From the NCBI GenBank assembly GCA_029260165.1, contig JAJDDT010000102.1, positions 124,001 through 188,000 on the forward strand: DNA of 64,000 bases, written 5' to 3'. Positions 9,027 through 18,611 of the stretch are shown here, piece by piece (position 1 is the stretch's first letter; each line of letters begins with the position of its first letter). A program made the translations under genes and the position numbers. Below the pieces are notes generated by a model. That model was not told the origin of the DNA. It did not search any database and worked only from the letters and a program-made list of their open reading frames with translations. Source of the DNA: Phycisphaerae bacterium (GTDB taxonomy: Bacteria; Planctomycetota; Phycisphaerae; UBA1845).

Positions 9027-9953
9027 ATGGGATTGTTTGATCGCATCAAAAAGGGTTTGACGCGGACGCGGGAGAAGGTGGCAGCTGGGTTTCGCGCGGT
9101 GTTGCCCTTTGGTCGCAAGATTGATGAGGAGATGATCGAGCAGCTCGAGACGACCATGTTGACGGCGGATATGGGGCCTGCAATGGTGAACAAGCTGATT
9201 GATTCTGTGCGCAGGGAGTGGAAACGGGGGAAGCTGGCGGAGTCGCAGGACATTATTGAGCATTTGAAATGTAAGGTGATCGAGTTGTGGCCTGAGGGTG
9301 ACCGAACGATTCGTTTTGCCGAGAGTGGTCCGACGGTGGTGTTGGTGACGGGGATCAACGGGTCGGGGAAGACGACGAGTGTTGCGAAGTTGGCTCGCTA
9401 TTTCAAGGATGAGGGTAAGACGGTGATCCTTGCGGCGTGTGATACGTTTCGTGCGGCGGCTGTTCAGCAGTTGACGGAGTGGTCGGAACGGATCGGGGTG
9501 CAGATTGTCAAGCATCAGCAGGACGCGGATCCGGGGGCGGTTGCGTATGATGCCTGTGAGGCTGCGATTGCGCGGAATGCGGATGTGTTGTTGATTGATA
9601 CGGCGGGTCGGTTGCATACGCAGGACAATCTGATGCGGGAGTTGGGGAAGATTCACAAGGTTGTGCAGCGGAAGATTCCCGGGGCGCCGCATGAGGTGTT
9701 GATCGTTCTGGACGCGACGATCGGTCAGAACGCGATCAATCAGGCGAAGGTGTTTGGTGAGCATGTGGAAGTGACGGGGATTTTTCTGGCGAAGCTGGAT
9801 GGCAGCGCGAAGGGCGGCGTGGTGATTGGAATTCGCGAGCAACTGGATGTGCCGGTGAAGTTTGTGGGGCTGGGGGAGACGCCTGCGGATGTTGAGGCGT
9901 TTGATCCTGCGGTGTTTGCGCCTGCGTTGTTTGAGGTTGGCGAGGAGTCGTAG
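9027..9953 (+). CDS. ftsY: Signal recognition particle receptor FtsY
   Basis: SRP-type GTPase that docks ribosome-SRP complexes at the membrane. The 308-residue protein has the NG domain only: helical N domain (about 1-90) and G domain with P-loop GINGSGKTTS (about 109), the insertion box with DTFRAAAVQQL, DTAGRLHTQ, and LAKLDGSAKGG near the C-terminus. The long acidic A domain of E. coli FtsY is absent, as in many bacteria. It follows nusB by 24 bases and its stop is three bases before the next gene's GTG. Confidence 0.97.
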   Translation: MGLFDRIKKGLTRTREKVAAGFRAVLPFGRKIDEEMIEQLETTMLTADMGPAMVNKLIDSVRREWKRGKLAESQDIIEHLKCKVIELWPEGDRTIRFAESGPTVVLVTGINGSGKTTSVAKLARYFKDEGKTVILAACDTFRAAAVQQLTEWSERIGVQIVKHQQDADPGAVAYDACEAAIARNADVLLIDTAGRLHTQDNLMRELGKIHKVVQRKIPGAPHEVLIVLDATIGQNAINQAKVFGEHVEVTGIFLAKLDGSAKGGVVIGIREQLDVPVKFVGLGETPADVEAFDPAVFAPALFEVGEES

Positions 9954-9956
9954 TGC

Positions 9957-10367
9957 GTGGGTGATGGGCGGTACCAGCGCGATGAAGTGGCGGATATGGA
10001 GCGGACGCTTTCGTATTCGGTCTATTGTGGGGGGTGTGGGTTTAATCTTCGGTATCAGACGTATGTTGGGCGGTGTCCGGAGTGCAACGGGGAGTACAAC
10101 GCACGGCCTACGTCGATGCGTGGGATATTGAATCCGGCGGAATTGAAGTTGCCGTTGGTGGATGGTCTATTGGCGGTGATTTGTCTGGTGTTTGGGGGAT
10201 CGTGGTTGGGTGCGAATTTGAATCCGGTGAATGACTGGGTTGTTGTGTTGGCGAGTCTGGTTTTGTTGTTGGGTTTGGGATTGGGGAGGCGTGTCTGGGT
10301 GGAAACGGGACGGTATCTTCGATTGCGGCATGTGTTCCATCGGGCGGGTAGTGACGAGGACGCGTAA
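9957..10367 (+). CDS. Small zinc-ribbon membrane protein
   Basis: A 136-residue protein with an N-terminal zinc ribbon (CGGCGFNLRYQ... and RCPECNGEY, four cysteines at about 24-45) and two hydrophobic segments (about 60-80 and 90-108), ending in an arginine-rich tail. GTG 9957 was chosen because GAGGAG lies nine bases upstream, inside the ftsY end; an ATG at 9996 is the alternative. It belongs to the zinc-ribbon group seen at four other places in this window. Function unknown; translational coupling to ftsY looks likely. Confidence 0.75.
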   Translation: MGDGRYQRDEVADMERTLSYSVYCGGCGFNLRYQTYVGRCPECNGEYNARPTSMRGILNPAELKLPLVDGLLAVICLVFGGSWLGANLNPVNDWVVVLASLVLLLGLGLGRRVWVETGRYLRLRHVFHRAGSDEDA

Positions 10368-10435
10368 GCCTGGGGAAACCGGCTTTCTGTTGTGGTGTCC
10401 CGGGGATGTGACAGGGCACAGAGACGCCGTCAATT

Positions 10436-11164
10436 CTATAGTTGTGGGATTTCCGCGTCTTCGGCGATTTTTAGTCTCGGGTTTTCCAGGAAGTGTTTTG
10501 GGATAAGCCAGTTGGACCAGTTTTCGACTTCGCGTTGCTTGATGGCGCGGGCGGGGACGCCGACGACGGTGGTGAGGGGGTTGACGTCGTTGATGACGAC
10601 GGCGCCTGCACCGATGACCGATTCGTAGCCTATGCGGATGGACTGCACGACGGTGGCACCGATGCCGACGAAGGCACCTGCTTCGGCGGTGACGCGTCCT
10701 GCGAGACGTGCGCCGGGGCAGATGTGGACAGCGGTTCCGATCATGGATTCGTGGTCGACGATGCTGCCGGTGTTGAGGATGACGGAGTCGCCGATCTGGC
10801 AATGGGCGCAAACGAGTGCACCGGCGGCGATGACGACGTTTCTGCCCAGGGTGGTTTGATGGGCGATGTTTGCGGAGGGGTGGATGGCGTTGACGAGCTG
10901 AAGGCCGGATCGTTCGCAGGCGTCTGCGAAAGCGCGGCGGATGCCGTTTTCTCCGATGGCGATGATGGCGGCTTCGATGTTGTGCTCGTGGCGGAGGCGT
11001 TCGATCTGGTTGATGTCGCCGAGGACGGGCACGCCGTCAATGCGCCGGCCATGGGAGTCGGGATTCGAGTCGAGAAACCCGACGACGTCGTGTTGGCCGG
11101 CGGCGGTGAGAATATCGAGAACGACCCTGCCGTGTCCTCCGCAACCGACGATGACGCAATTCAT
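10436..11164 (-). CDS. PglD/NeuD-like sugar O/N-acyltransferase
   Basis: A 242-residue protein with a small Rossmann-like N-terminal domain (CVIVGCGGHGRVVLDIL, then VVGFLDSN) that binds the sugar nucleotide in PglD, followed from about residue 95 by left-handed beta-helix hexapeptide repeats (NVVIAAGALVCAHCQIGDSV and so on). The His of HESMIG sits where the catalytic histidine of PglD (VDHD/HE motif) lies. Relatives acetylate UDP-amino sugars or sialic acids with acetyl-CoA. ATG 11164 was chosen over the much longer open frame because GGAG precedes it and the Rossmann strand begins immediately. Divergent from epsI, suggesting a surface-polysaccharide role. Confidence 0.88.
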   Translation of the reverse strand: MNCVIVGCGGHGRVVLDILTAAGQHDVVGFLDSNPDSHGRRIDGVPVLGDINQIERLRHEHNIEAAIIAIGENGIRRAFADACERSGLQLVNAIHPSANIAHQTTLGRNVVIAAGALVCAHCQIGDSVILNTGSIVDHESMIGTAVHICPGARLAGRVTAEAGAFVGIGATVVQSIRIGYESVIGAGAVVINDVNPLTTVVGVPARAIKQREVENWSNWLIPKHFLENPRLKIAEDAEIPQL

Positions 11165-11395
11165 GCCGTATCTCCGCAAGTGATGGCTGGCTAGAGGGTT
11201 ATCGGACAGGACCGAATCGGTCTGAACCGAAATCGGTCGGGGGACGTCGTATCCGGGCAGGCTGGTTCGGGCAGAAAGAGGTAGATTGGGTCGGGGGCGT
11301 GGGTCGATTGACCTGTTATGTGGGGAGTTGTATGCTCGCGACGACGGGGTTGGCGGGTCGTGTTGGAGTTGTAACATGCTGGCAAACAGGGATTT

Positions 11396-12187
11396 ATGGT
11401 GATGGCAGGGAAAGGCGGACGTGGCGGGATTTGGTCGACGCCCTTTGTGATCTCGGCGGTTCTGCTTCTGGGAACGGCGATTTCGTTGCAGGTTGTTGTG
11501 GCCAAGATGCGTATTTCGCTGACGAAGGAGGCTGTGCCGTTGCAGAATCCGCTGACGCGTCTGGATCGGTCGAAGATGTGGCCTTATGAATTCAGACACG
11601 CCGGTGATCTTGATGAGAGCGTGATCAACGAGCTTGGTACGCGGGAGTATATCGCCTGGGATTTCGTGGACACGCGGCGAAAGTCGAAGTCTGATCCGGA
11701 GCGACGGGTGCATTTTTTTGTGACGTACTACACGGGTGATCCGGACTCGGTGCCTCACACACCTGATGTTTGTTTGTTGGGCAGCGGGTATACCACGACG
11801 AAGAAAGAGAACATCGAGTTTGAAATGGATACGCGTCTCGGGCCTATGACGGTTCCGTTGCGTGTGTTGGATTCTGAGAAATCCGGTATTCATAACAAAG
11901 AGAAATTCACGGTTGCCTATTTGTTTGGTACGAACGGAAAACTGACGGCGCGGCGACAGGGTGTTCGTTTCGCTATCAATGACCCCAGAGACAGGCACGC
12001 CTATTATAGCAAGGTGGAGATCAGGTTTGGTCCGCCATTTCCACCGCGTGAGCAGATGATTGAGGCGACGAAGCGATTTTTGAAAGTGGCGTTGCCGGTG
12101 TTGATTGAGGATCACTGGCCTGACTGGGATGCGGTCAAGGCTGCTGAGTCTGAGGGGGTTGTTGCGGTGTCGGGGAAATCGGAATAG
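11396..12187 (+). CDS. EpsI-like exosortase-associated protein (DUF3485)
   Basis: A 263-residue protein with one N-terminal transmembrane helix (about 13-33) and a periplasmic domain. The block PHTPDVCLLGSGY corresponds to the conserved hxPxxCxxxxGW motif of the EpsI domain, and FFVTYYTGDPD precedes it in the usual place. EpsI proteins accompany exosortase and polysaccharide export genes in PEP-CTERM systems. No exosortase gene lies in this window, so its partner must be elsewhere or outside the window. An ATG at 11402 is an equally possible start. It is 42 bases upstream of the TPR gene and probably cotranscribed with it. Confidence 0.82.
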   Translation: MVMAGKGGRGGIWSTPFVISAVLLLGTAISLQVVVAKMRISLTKEAVPLQNPLTRLDRSKMWPYEFRHAGDLDESVINELGTREYIAWDFVDTRRKSKSDPERRVHFFVTYYTGDPDSVPHTPDVCLLGSGYTTTKKENIEFEMDTRLGPMTVPLRVLDSEKSGIHNKEKFTVAYLFGTNGKLTARRQGVRFAINDPRDRHAYYSKVEIRFGPPFPPREQMIEATKRFLKVALPVLIEDHWPDWDAVKAAESEGVVAVSGKSE

Positions 12188-12229
12188 AGGGTTTTTGTGC
12201 GGGTGTTCGTTACGGAGTTGAACTGAGAG

Positions 12230-15200
12230 ATGGCGAAGAAACTAAACAAGTCGGTCGTTGGTTTGCTGACGGCTTTCACGTTCGTGCTTGTGACCACCGT
12301 CGGTGTCATCGCGATGTACTCGTTGAAGCAGGATGATCCGCAATTGTTTGTGGAACGTGCGGAGCAGGCTCTTGCCAATGACGATTATGAGCAGGCGCTC
12401 AATTATTACAGACGGGCGTACGGTGTTAGTGAAGATCCCGCCTATCTGGTGCCTGTCGGGGATATGTCGTATGCGTTGGGCAACGAACAGGACGCGAGCA
12501 ATGCATGGCGTCATGCGATTACGCTCAAACCTGTGTTGGTTGACGGACATGAGCGATTATTGAAACTGCGTTTGGAAATATCGAATCTCTATAGTATTAC
12601 GGTGGCCTGGCTTCGGGTGAAGGAGAGGGCGGAAGCGCTTCTTGCGATTGATGGTCAGGAAGAGAACGCGATGGCGTTGTACGGGCTTGGGTCTTCTCTG
12701 ATCCATCTTTCGGAGCGTGATGGCGGCGACCGGTCGGAGGGCATTCGTTTGGTTCGTCGCGGGGCTGCACTTGCGCCGGACGAGGTTGAGTATGGATTGT
12801 CACTGGTTTGGTTGTTGAAGGAGGATGATCAGACTGACGAAGCGGAGGCTGTCCTGAAGCAACTGGTGGCTGGGCATCAGGAGCCTGGAGAGAATGCATC
12901 AAAAGTTCGTTATTCGTATGGCCGCTTTCTTGCCATTCAGAAGCGGTTTGAGGAGGCAGAGGAGCAGTATGCATCAGCCATGGATTTGGCTGGCGGGGGC
13001 ATTGAGGAGCTTGCGACGGCGAAATCACAGTTTTCCAATTACTGGATTGGTCGTTGGTTTCAGATTCGCGGCGCAAAGGACAACGCTGATACTCAGAAGT
13101 ATTACGGCAATGCAAAGCGACTTCTCGAAGAGAGCATTGCAATCAACGAGAATGGATTTTTGCAATACATGTTATTGTCGGAGTTGAGTGCGAATGCCGG
13201 CAGGCATGATGTGGCTGTCGAGATATGTCGAACGCGCATCGAGAAAGAAATTATTCGCAAGGGCCTGAAGCGCCATCAGCAGAAACAAGCCTTGTATATG
13301 TTGGAATTAAAGGCGTCGGAGGAGTCATTGGCCCATGCTCAGTCGTTTGATACGAATTCGCCGGAGTACATGGCACAGGTGAAAGAGGCGGAGCGTTATG
13401 CGGAGATGGCGCAGGCGGAAATTCCGGATCGTGGACCTGCGTTGCATGTGATTGGGAAGATTCGATTCGGTCAGGGCCTGGAGCTGGAAGCGATCGAGTA
13501 TCTTCAGCGGGCGCGCGAGGCGTTTGGAAAGGCTGACTGGAAGAACAACAAGCTTCTCGCGCAGATGCTGCTTCGCAATAATCAGCCTGGGGCGGCGAAA
13601 GAGGTGATTATGGGTGCGGTCGAGGTCCCGGGCGCTGATCTCAGTTGTTGGCTGACGCTCGGTGAGGTGTTGTTGGCGACAAAGGAATACACGGCGGCGG
13701 TTCGTGCGGCGGATGATGTTTTGCGTCGGGCCCCCGGAACGGTGGAGGCTGATCGCATTCGAATGGTTGCCTATCGCGAGTCGGGTCAGAATGAGTTGGC
13801 GGACCTGATTGAATCGCGTCTGTTTGCCAATTCTCCGGAGGCAATTCTCAAGAAAGCTGAGCGTCTATTCGAATCGAAGCGTTACGAGGATGCTATGGGT
13901 TTGTTGCGACGGGTCCTGGAGACAAATCCTGGAAATGTGTCATTTGTTCGGGCGGCGGTGATGGTTCTGAAGGAAATGGGTAATGACCGTGAGTTGAAGT
14001 CTTTGCTTGCTCGTGCCATTGAGACGAACCCTGACGCTCTGGAACTAAAGATGATCGCCATTGAAGTTGACGGGGCGCTGGACGAGGTGGAAAAACAGGC
14101 GAAGCGATTGGAAGTGATAAAGGAGATTGACGAACCGTTTCAGCGTCATTATCGGCTGGCGTTGACGTATCAGTCCGGTGCGGATTTTGGTAAGGCGAAT
14201 GAGCACCTTGCGCTTGCGCTGGATGCGTTGAGCAAGCCTGATTGCGGACTCGATGTTCTTACGAAGCGGCGTTTTGAGCGTGATGTTGTGGAACGGCAGT
14301 TCACGTTGGCGGTTGCGGGAAAAGCGTTTGAGGACGTCGACAGCATTGTGGAAATGGCTGTCATGCGTAATCTCGACGGCGCGGACGGTTTGATTTTTCG
14401 CGGTCGATCTTACATGGCCCGAAAAGATGCGGAGCAGGCACTCGATTCATTCAAGCTTGCGATGGAAAAACAGCCTACCAATGCCAATTTGTTAACGCTT
14501 CTGGGCCAGGCCCATATGATGATTGACCCGCCGCGCACCCACGAAGCGGAAACATATTTCCAGCAGGCGATTGATTCAAATCCGAATATTGGCAGTGCGC
14601 ACAAGGGTGTGGCTGTTGTTGCGTTGCAGCGTGGTGACCGGGATCGGTACAAGACGGCGATCAGGAAGTGTGCGGAATTGATTCCGAATGATCCCTGGGT
14701 CCAAAAGCGGATGCTTTCGCTGCAGGAGGAGTCTACACCACTTGAGGCCATCGAGCGGCGTGAGAAAATTCGTGCTCAGGAGCCGACCAATAATGAGAAC
14801 CTGCTTGATCTTGCAAAATTGTATACTCAAACGGACCAGCCTGAAAAGGCGGGTGAGTGTTACGATACACTGTTGGCAAACGGCAATGCGTCCGGGCGAA
14901 CGACGCTGATCGCGGCGATGTTTTTCCGTGAGCAAGGCCTGGAAGGACGGGCGAAGGAAATTCTACAGGCGTACATCGACAGACAGGAGAGCAATTGCGA
15001 CAAAGCCAATGCAATGTTGCTGTTGGCGGAGCATCATTTCGTATTGGGGCACGTTGTGGAAGCGGAGAAAACGCTCGGGAGTGCTTCCGATCTTTGTGTG
15101 ACGACGGATGTTGGTGCTGCGTTTGCGGTATTTTTCAAGCGAACCAAGCAGTTTGAGGATGCGGTGCGTTGGTATGATCGGGCGATTGTGTCGGCTGACG

Positions 15201-16723
15201 AGGAGGGGTCCGAGCGTGCTGAGACGTTGAGGCGTGAGCGAATTGAGGTGCATTTTCGAGGGTCGGACAATGAGGCGGCCCAATCGGCGATCGACGAATA
15301 TATTACCAGGTTTCCGGATGATCCGAACGGTCTGCTTCTGCAATGCAATTTGAACACAGTGCTTGGTGATATTGACAAGGCGATCACGTTTCTTGATCGG
15401 TTTCTTGAGAAATTCCCGTTGAATCTCAATGCGAAGCTACAGCGTGCACGTTTGTATGGTGCGCAGGGACGTTGGCCTCGGGCGATTCAGGATCTGGAGC
15501 AGATACGCAGCAATGATCCCAATCATCGAAACTATGCGTCGCGTATTTTGCTGGCTGACGCGTATTCGCTGGTTAACGAACTGACCAGTGCATATTCCGA
15601 GCTTGAATCGATTCTGCGAGACGATCCGTCAGCCAAACAGGTCGCTTCGCACCTGATCGAGTTATATTATGAACATGAGCGATACAATGATGCGATTCGC
15701 GTGTGTACAGGATCCGCCAATCGTTTTCCGGACGATCCTGTCTGGTTGAAAAGTCGTGCGGATGTGCGCGATAAGGTGGGTGATATTCAGGCTGCGATCA
15801 ATGACTACCAACGTGCTGTTGCGTTAAGTGGTTACAATGGGCGGTATGCGAGCGTGTTGCTGGGTGTGTATTCCAAACATGATCGCGTGGATGAGGGAAT
15901 TTCGTATTACGAGCAGAAAATTCCAACCGACAGTCGCGGCCCCTTTGCGCGGATGCGGTATGGTGAGTTGTTGGCGAAAAGCGGTCGGTACAACGAGGCT
16001 GTTGTGGAGATGCTGGCGGCGTTTGACGGGGCGGAGTTCCGTGAGGCTGCGTTGATCAACGCGATGGTCAATGCGATTGTGGATTCGTTTGGCATCGATC
16101 GTGCGATTGGGTTGTTTCAAGAGGCTGACCCGCCGAAATCGGGACGGGCTGCCCGGCATGTGTCGGCGTTGTTGTTGACCCGAAATGAACAATATTCCGA
16201 ATCGATCGCAACAATGCAGTCGTTGCTGCAAACATCGACGTCGGATTCGGAGAGAATGTCTCTTTTGTCGGCGATTGGTAATGTTCATGAGCAGCGGGAG
16301 GATTGGGCAAGTGCACAACACGCCTACGAACAGTTGCTGGAGATTGACGATCGTCATGTGATTGGACTAAACAATCTTGCGTATCTGCTGTCGGACAAGC
16401 TGAGCAAACCTCGTGAGGCTGTTCCCTATGCACGCCGGGCTGCGTTGTTGTACGGGGTTGCAACGGTGCGGGACACGTTGGGCTGGACATTGGTGCAGTT
16501 GGGCGAGTTTCGTGAGGCGATCGCGATCCTGACGAGCGTTCTGGAGACGAATCCGCGTTTTATTCCTGCCACCTACCACCTTGCCGAGGCGTATCGACGT
16601 GATGGAGACAGTCGCAAGGCCTATGATCTTCTGGAAGGCGCTATGAATCTGATCAACGATGGTGCGGATGACCAATACAAGGACAAGATCAGGAAGCGTC
16701 TTGACGAGTTGGCGAAGGAATAG
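12230..16723 (+). CDS. Giant tetratricopeptide-repeat protein, membrane-anchored
   Basis: A 1497-residue protein with a short basic N-terminus, one transmembrane helix (about 9-30) and then almost continuous TPR-type helical pairs to the end. Clear units include FVERAEQALANDDYEQALNY near the start and LGWTLVQLGEFREAIAILTS near the end. Large TPR proteins of this layout are found beside exosortase/EpsI and polysaccharide-export genes (PrsT-like), where they are thought to scaffold secretion. The position directly after epsI supports that role by context only. No enzymatic domain is visible. Confidence 0.88.
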   Translation: MAKKLNKSVVGLLTAFTFVLVTTVGVIAMYSLKQDDPQLFVERAEQALANDDYEQALNYYRRAYGVSEDPAYLVPVGDMSYALGNEQDASNAWRHAITLKPVLVDGHERLLKLRLEISNLYSITVAWLRVKERAEALLAIDGQEENAMALYGLGSSLIHLSERDGGDRSEGIRLVRRGAALAPDEVEYGLSLVWLLKEDDQTDEAEAVLKQLVAGHQEPGENASKVRYSYGRFLAIQKRFEEAEEQYASAMDLAGGGIEELATAKSQFSNYWIGRWFQIRGAKDNADTQKYYGNAKRLLEESIAINENGFLQYMLLSELSANAGRHDVAVEICRTRIEKEIIRKGLKRHQQKQALYMLELKASEESLAHAQSFDTNSPEYMAQVKEAERYAEMAQAEIPDRGPALHVIGKIRFGQGLELEAIEYLQRAREAFGKADWKNNKLLAQMLLRNNQPGAAKEVIMGAVEVPGADLSCWLTLGEVLLATKEYTAAVRAADDVLRRAPGTVEADRIRMVAYRESGQNELADLIESRLFANSPEAILKKAERLFESKRYEDAMGLLRRVLETNPGNVSFVRAAVMVLKEMGNDRELKSLLARAIETNPDALELKMIAIEVDGALDEVEKQAKRLEVIKEIDEPFQRHYRLALTYQSGADFGKANEHLALALDALSKPDCGLDVLTKRRFERDVVERQFTLAVAGKAFEDVDSIVEMAVMRNLDGADGLIFRGRSYMARKDAEQALDSFKLAMEKQPTNANLLTLLGQAHMMIDPPRTHEAETYFQQAIDSNPNIGSAHKGVAVVALQRGDRDRYKTAIRKCAELIPNDPWVQKRMLSLQEESTPLEAIERREKIRAQEPTNNENLLDLAKLYTQTDQPEKAGECYDTLLANGNASGRTTLIAAMFFREQGLEGRAKEILQAYIDRQESNCDKANAMLLLAEHHFVLGHVVEAEKTLGSASDLCVTTDVGAAFAVFFKRTKQFEDAVRWYDRAIVSADEEGSERAETLRRERIEVHFRGSDNEAAQSAIDEYITRFPDDPNGLLLQCNLNTVLGDIDKAITFLDRFLEKFPLNLNAKLQRARLYGAQGRWPRAIQDLEQIRSNDPNHRNYASRILLADAYSLVNELTSAYSELESILRDDPSAKQVASHLIELYYEHERYNDAIRVCTGSANRFPDDPVWLKSRADVRDKVGDIQAAINDYQRAVALSGYNGRYASVLLGVYSKHDRVDEGISYYEQKIPTDSRGPFARMRYGELLAKSGRYNEAVVEMLAAFDGAEFREAALINAMVNAIVDSFGIDRAIGLFQEADPPKSGRAARHVSALLLTRNEQYSESIATMQSLLQTSTSDSERMSLLSAIGNVHEQREDWASAQHAYEQLLEIDDRHVIGLNNLAYLLSDKLSKPREAVPYARRAALLYGVATVRDTLGWTLVQLGEFREAIAILTSVLETNPRFIPATYHLAEAYRRDGDSRKAYDLLEGAMNLINDGADDQYKDKIRKRLDELAKE

Positions 16724-16968
16724 GGCGGACGTTTTCGGGGATTTCGCACGACCTGCCTCGCTGTTGTCCCGCAATTGAGTGATTTGTTGACCTGATTCGA
16801 CAGGTTCCGGTTGAAAATTGCCCTGCAGTTCGCAAGAATGAACTGTGGGATCGTGAGCCGTGCCGTTTGGGCATGTATGTCCCGCCTTTGTTATCGGACT
16901 AATCGATTATTCAGAGAGTAGCCCGATCTGCCCCACGTCCCTGGAGTCGGTCGGCTGGAGTCGGATTC

Positions 16969-18498
16969 ATGAGGATTCACACGATTTGGACAGTTCTGAC
17001 GTTGGGAATCTGCGTCATGATCGGCGCGTCTTCCGGTGCGTCAGCCCAACCCTGCTCGGGCGAGGAGACGCTGCTCGTCGACGATTGTGTGCCGGGATGT
17101 GATGTCAGCATCTGCTCGTGTTTTCTGGCGGGCGAGATCGCGGCGGTGCAGCTTGAGGCGCCTGCGGACTGGTATCCGCTGGAGATACTGCGGGTGCAGG
17201 TTTTCTGGCAGTCGCTGCTGGGTGGTGCACAGCCGGTGCTTGGGGAGAACATTCTGGTCTGGGATGGGGACAGTTTTCCGAATCCGGGGGTTCTTATCGG
17301 ACAGGGGGAGGGGCCGCAGCTCATCGATGGCGGGTTGAATGAATTCGATCTGGAACCGCTGCCTGGGCAGATTATCGTCAACAGCGGCAAATTCAGCGTT
17401 GGGTTGGAATTTGGTGAGGACAATCTGAACGACTTTTTTGTTGGTACCCTGGGTTCGGACGAAAGCTCGTGTCAGTTTGGTAAGAACATGGTTTTTGTGT
17501 TGCCGGGTGGCGAGGTGGCTCCGGGATGGCATGATGCATGTTCGCTGGGGGTTGCGGGCGACTGGATCATTCGCGCTGTCGTGCGATGTGCGGAGGATGA
17601 TACGCTTCGAACGCTGACGGTGACGTCGACGCCGGGTGGCGCGTTGATCGATGCGGGCACGGGTTTTTTCCCGGCGCCGTTTGATATTACAGTGAATGAA
17701 GGGGATGAGATTTCTCTGGACGCGTTTGGCTTTGCACCGAGTGGTGATCCGTTCGTGCATTGGGAGGTTGACGATCAATTCTTTTCGGATGCGAATCCGG
17801 TGTTGGTGCCGATGAATTCCGGGTTGGATCGGGTTGCCCGGGCGGTTTACGGTGTGGCTGGTCTGCCGCCGGAAATTGTTCATGGGCTGGGGATGGTGGG
17901 TGAGACGAGGCCACACAGTGGATACATCGATCCGCGGCATGAGACAATTGACGGGGTGGCGGTGACCGAATCGATTGACGAGGTAACGATTGTTTTTACC
18001 GAACCGGTGCGCAACGTGGGCGGCGCATCGTTGAGCGCGGATGCGTTCCAGGTGACGTCTATTCCCGGCCAATCGCCCCATGTTTCGGGGATTGACGCGA
18101 CGGATAATCCGACGGTTCGCATCATGTTTGACACACCGTTTCCGACAATGAGTTGGACGACGATTCAGGCTGTTGTCGAGGACATGGATGGGAATCCGAT
18201 CACGAACAAGGGTAATCTCGGGCCGGCGGATGAGCTGGATCGGGTTGATATCGGGTTTCTTCCCGGTGATGTCGATCAGAACGGCGAAATTGGTCCCATT
18301 GATTTGTTTGTGTTCCGTCAGATTACCAACGGTGTTTTCGATCCCACACAAGGTCTGCCCACCGACTACGCGGATACGAATCGTGACAGTGCGATCACAC
18401 CGATCGATCTGTTTCGATATCGCCAGTTGATCAACGGTGTCACGAGCACGGTCGAGTGGGGTCTGGTCGGAAACGCGTTGAATGGTAGCCGGCCGTAG
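16969..18498 (+). CDS. Secreted protein with dockerin-like C-terminus
   Basis: A 509-residue exported protein. The N-terminus MRIHTIWTVLTLGICVMIG followed by SSGASA is a signal peptide (cleavage near residue 27). The middle is beta-rich with Cys pairs near the start and a region around 300-400 resembling Ig-like or FN3-like extracellular modules. The C-terminal 80 residues carry two calcium-loop repeats, DVDQNGEIGPIDL and DTNRDSAITPIDL, each followed by a similar helix (FRQITNGV, YRQLINGV), the dockerin type I pattern. In planctomycetes such tails are frequent without classical cellulosomes. No catalytic domain recognised. Confidence 0.82.
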   Translation: MRIHTIWTVLTLGICVMIGASSGASAQPCSGEETLLVDDCVPGCDVSICSCFLAGEIAAVQLEAPADWYPLEILRVQVFWQSLLGGAQPVLGENILVWDGDSFPNPGVLIGQGEGPQLIDGGLNEFDLEPLPGQIIVNSGKFSVGLEFGEDNLNDFFVGTLGSDESSCQFGKNMVFVLPGGEVAPGWHDACSLGVAGDWIIRAVVRCAEDDTLRTLTVTSTPGGALIDAGTGFFPAPFDITVNEGDEISLDAFGFAPSGDPFVHWEVDDQFFSDANPVLVPMNSGLDRVARAVYGVAGLPPEIVHGLGMVGETRPHSGYIDPRHETIDGVAVTESIDEVTIVFTEPVRNVGGASLSADAFQVTSIPGQSPHVSGIDATDNPTVRIMFDTPFPTMSWTTIQAVVEDMDGNPITNKGNLGPADELDRVDIGFLPGDVDQNGEIGPIDLFVFRQITNGVFDPTQGLPTDYADTNRDSAITPIDLFRYRQLINGVTSTVEWGLVGNALNGSRP

Positions 18499-18553
18499 AG
18501 CGGTTCCATTGCAAGTGTAGCGGCCAAGGCAAACCCGCATGGTTTGGTTTTCC

Positions 18554-18578
18554 CGTCACCCACAAGGGGTGACGCTAC
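18554..18578 (+). repeat. Palindromic repeat family A, copy 3
   Basis: Identical in arms, loop and CTAC tail to the copy at 8056. It lies between the convergent dockerin-protein and exchanger genes. Confidence 0.88.
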
Positions 18579-18611
18579 ATCGGATTGGGAACGCTCCGGG
18601 TGACCGGCGCG

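Noticed and set aside
10436-12115. 559-codon minus-strand frame as one gene
   Set aside because: Only the part from ATG 11164 is the acyltransferase; the rest is low-complexity shadow of epsI.
16969-18498. Cellulosome component
   Set aside because: Dockerin-like repeats are present but there is no cohesin, CBM or glycoside hydrolase in the window, and such tails are common in planctomycetes.
16977-18540. Minus-strand frame across the dockerin gene
   Set aside because: Arg-rich shadow; the plus strand has a signal peptide and two calcium-loop repeats.
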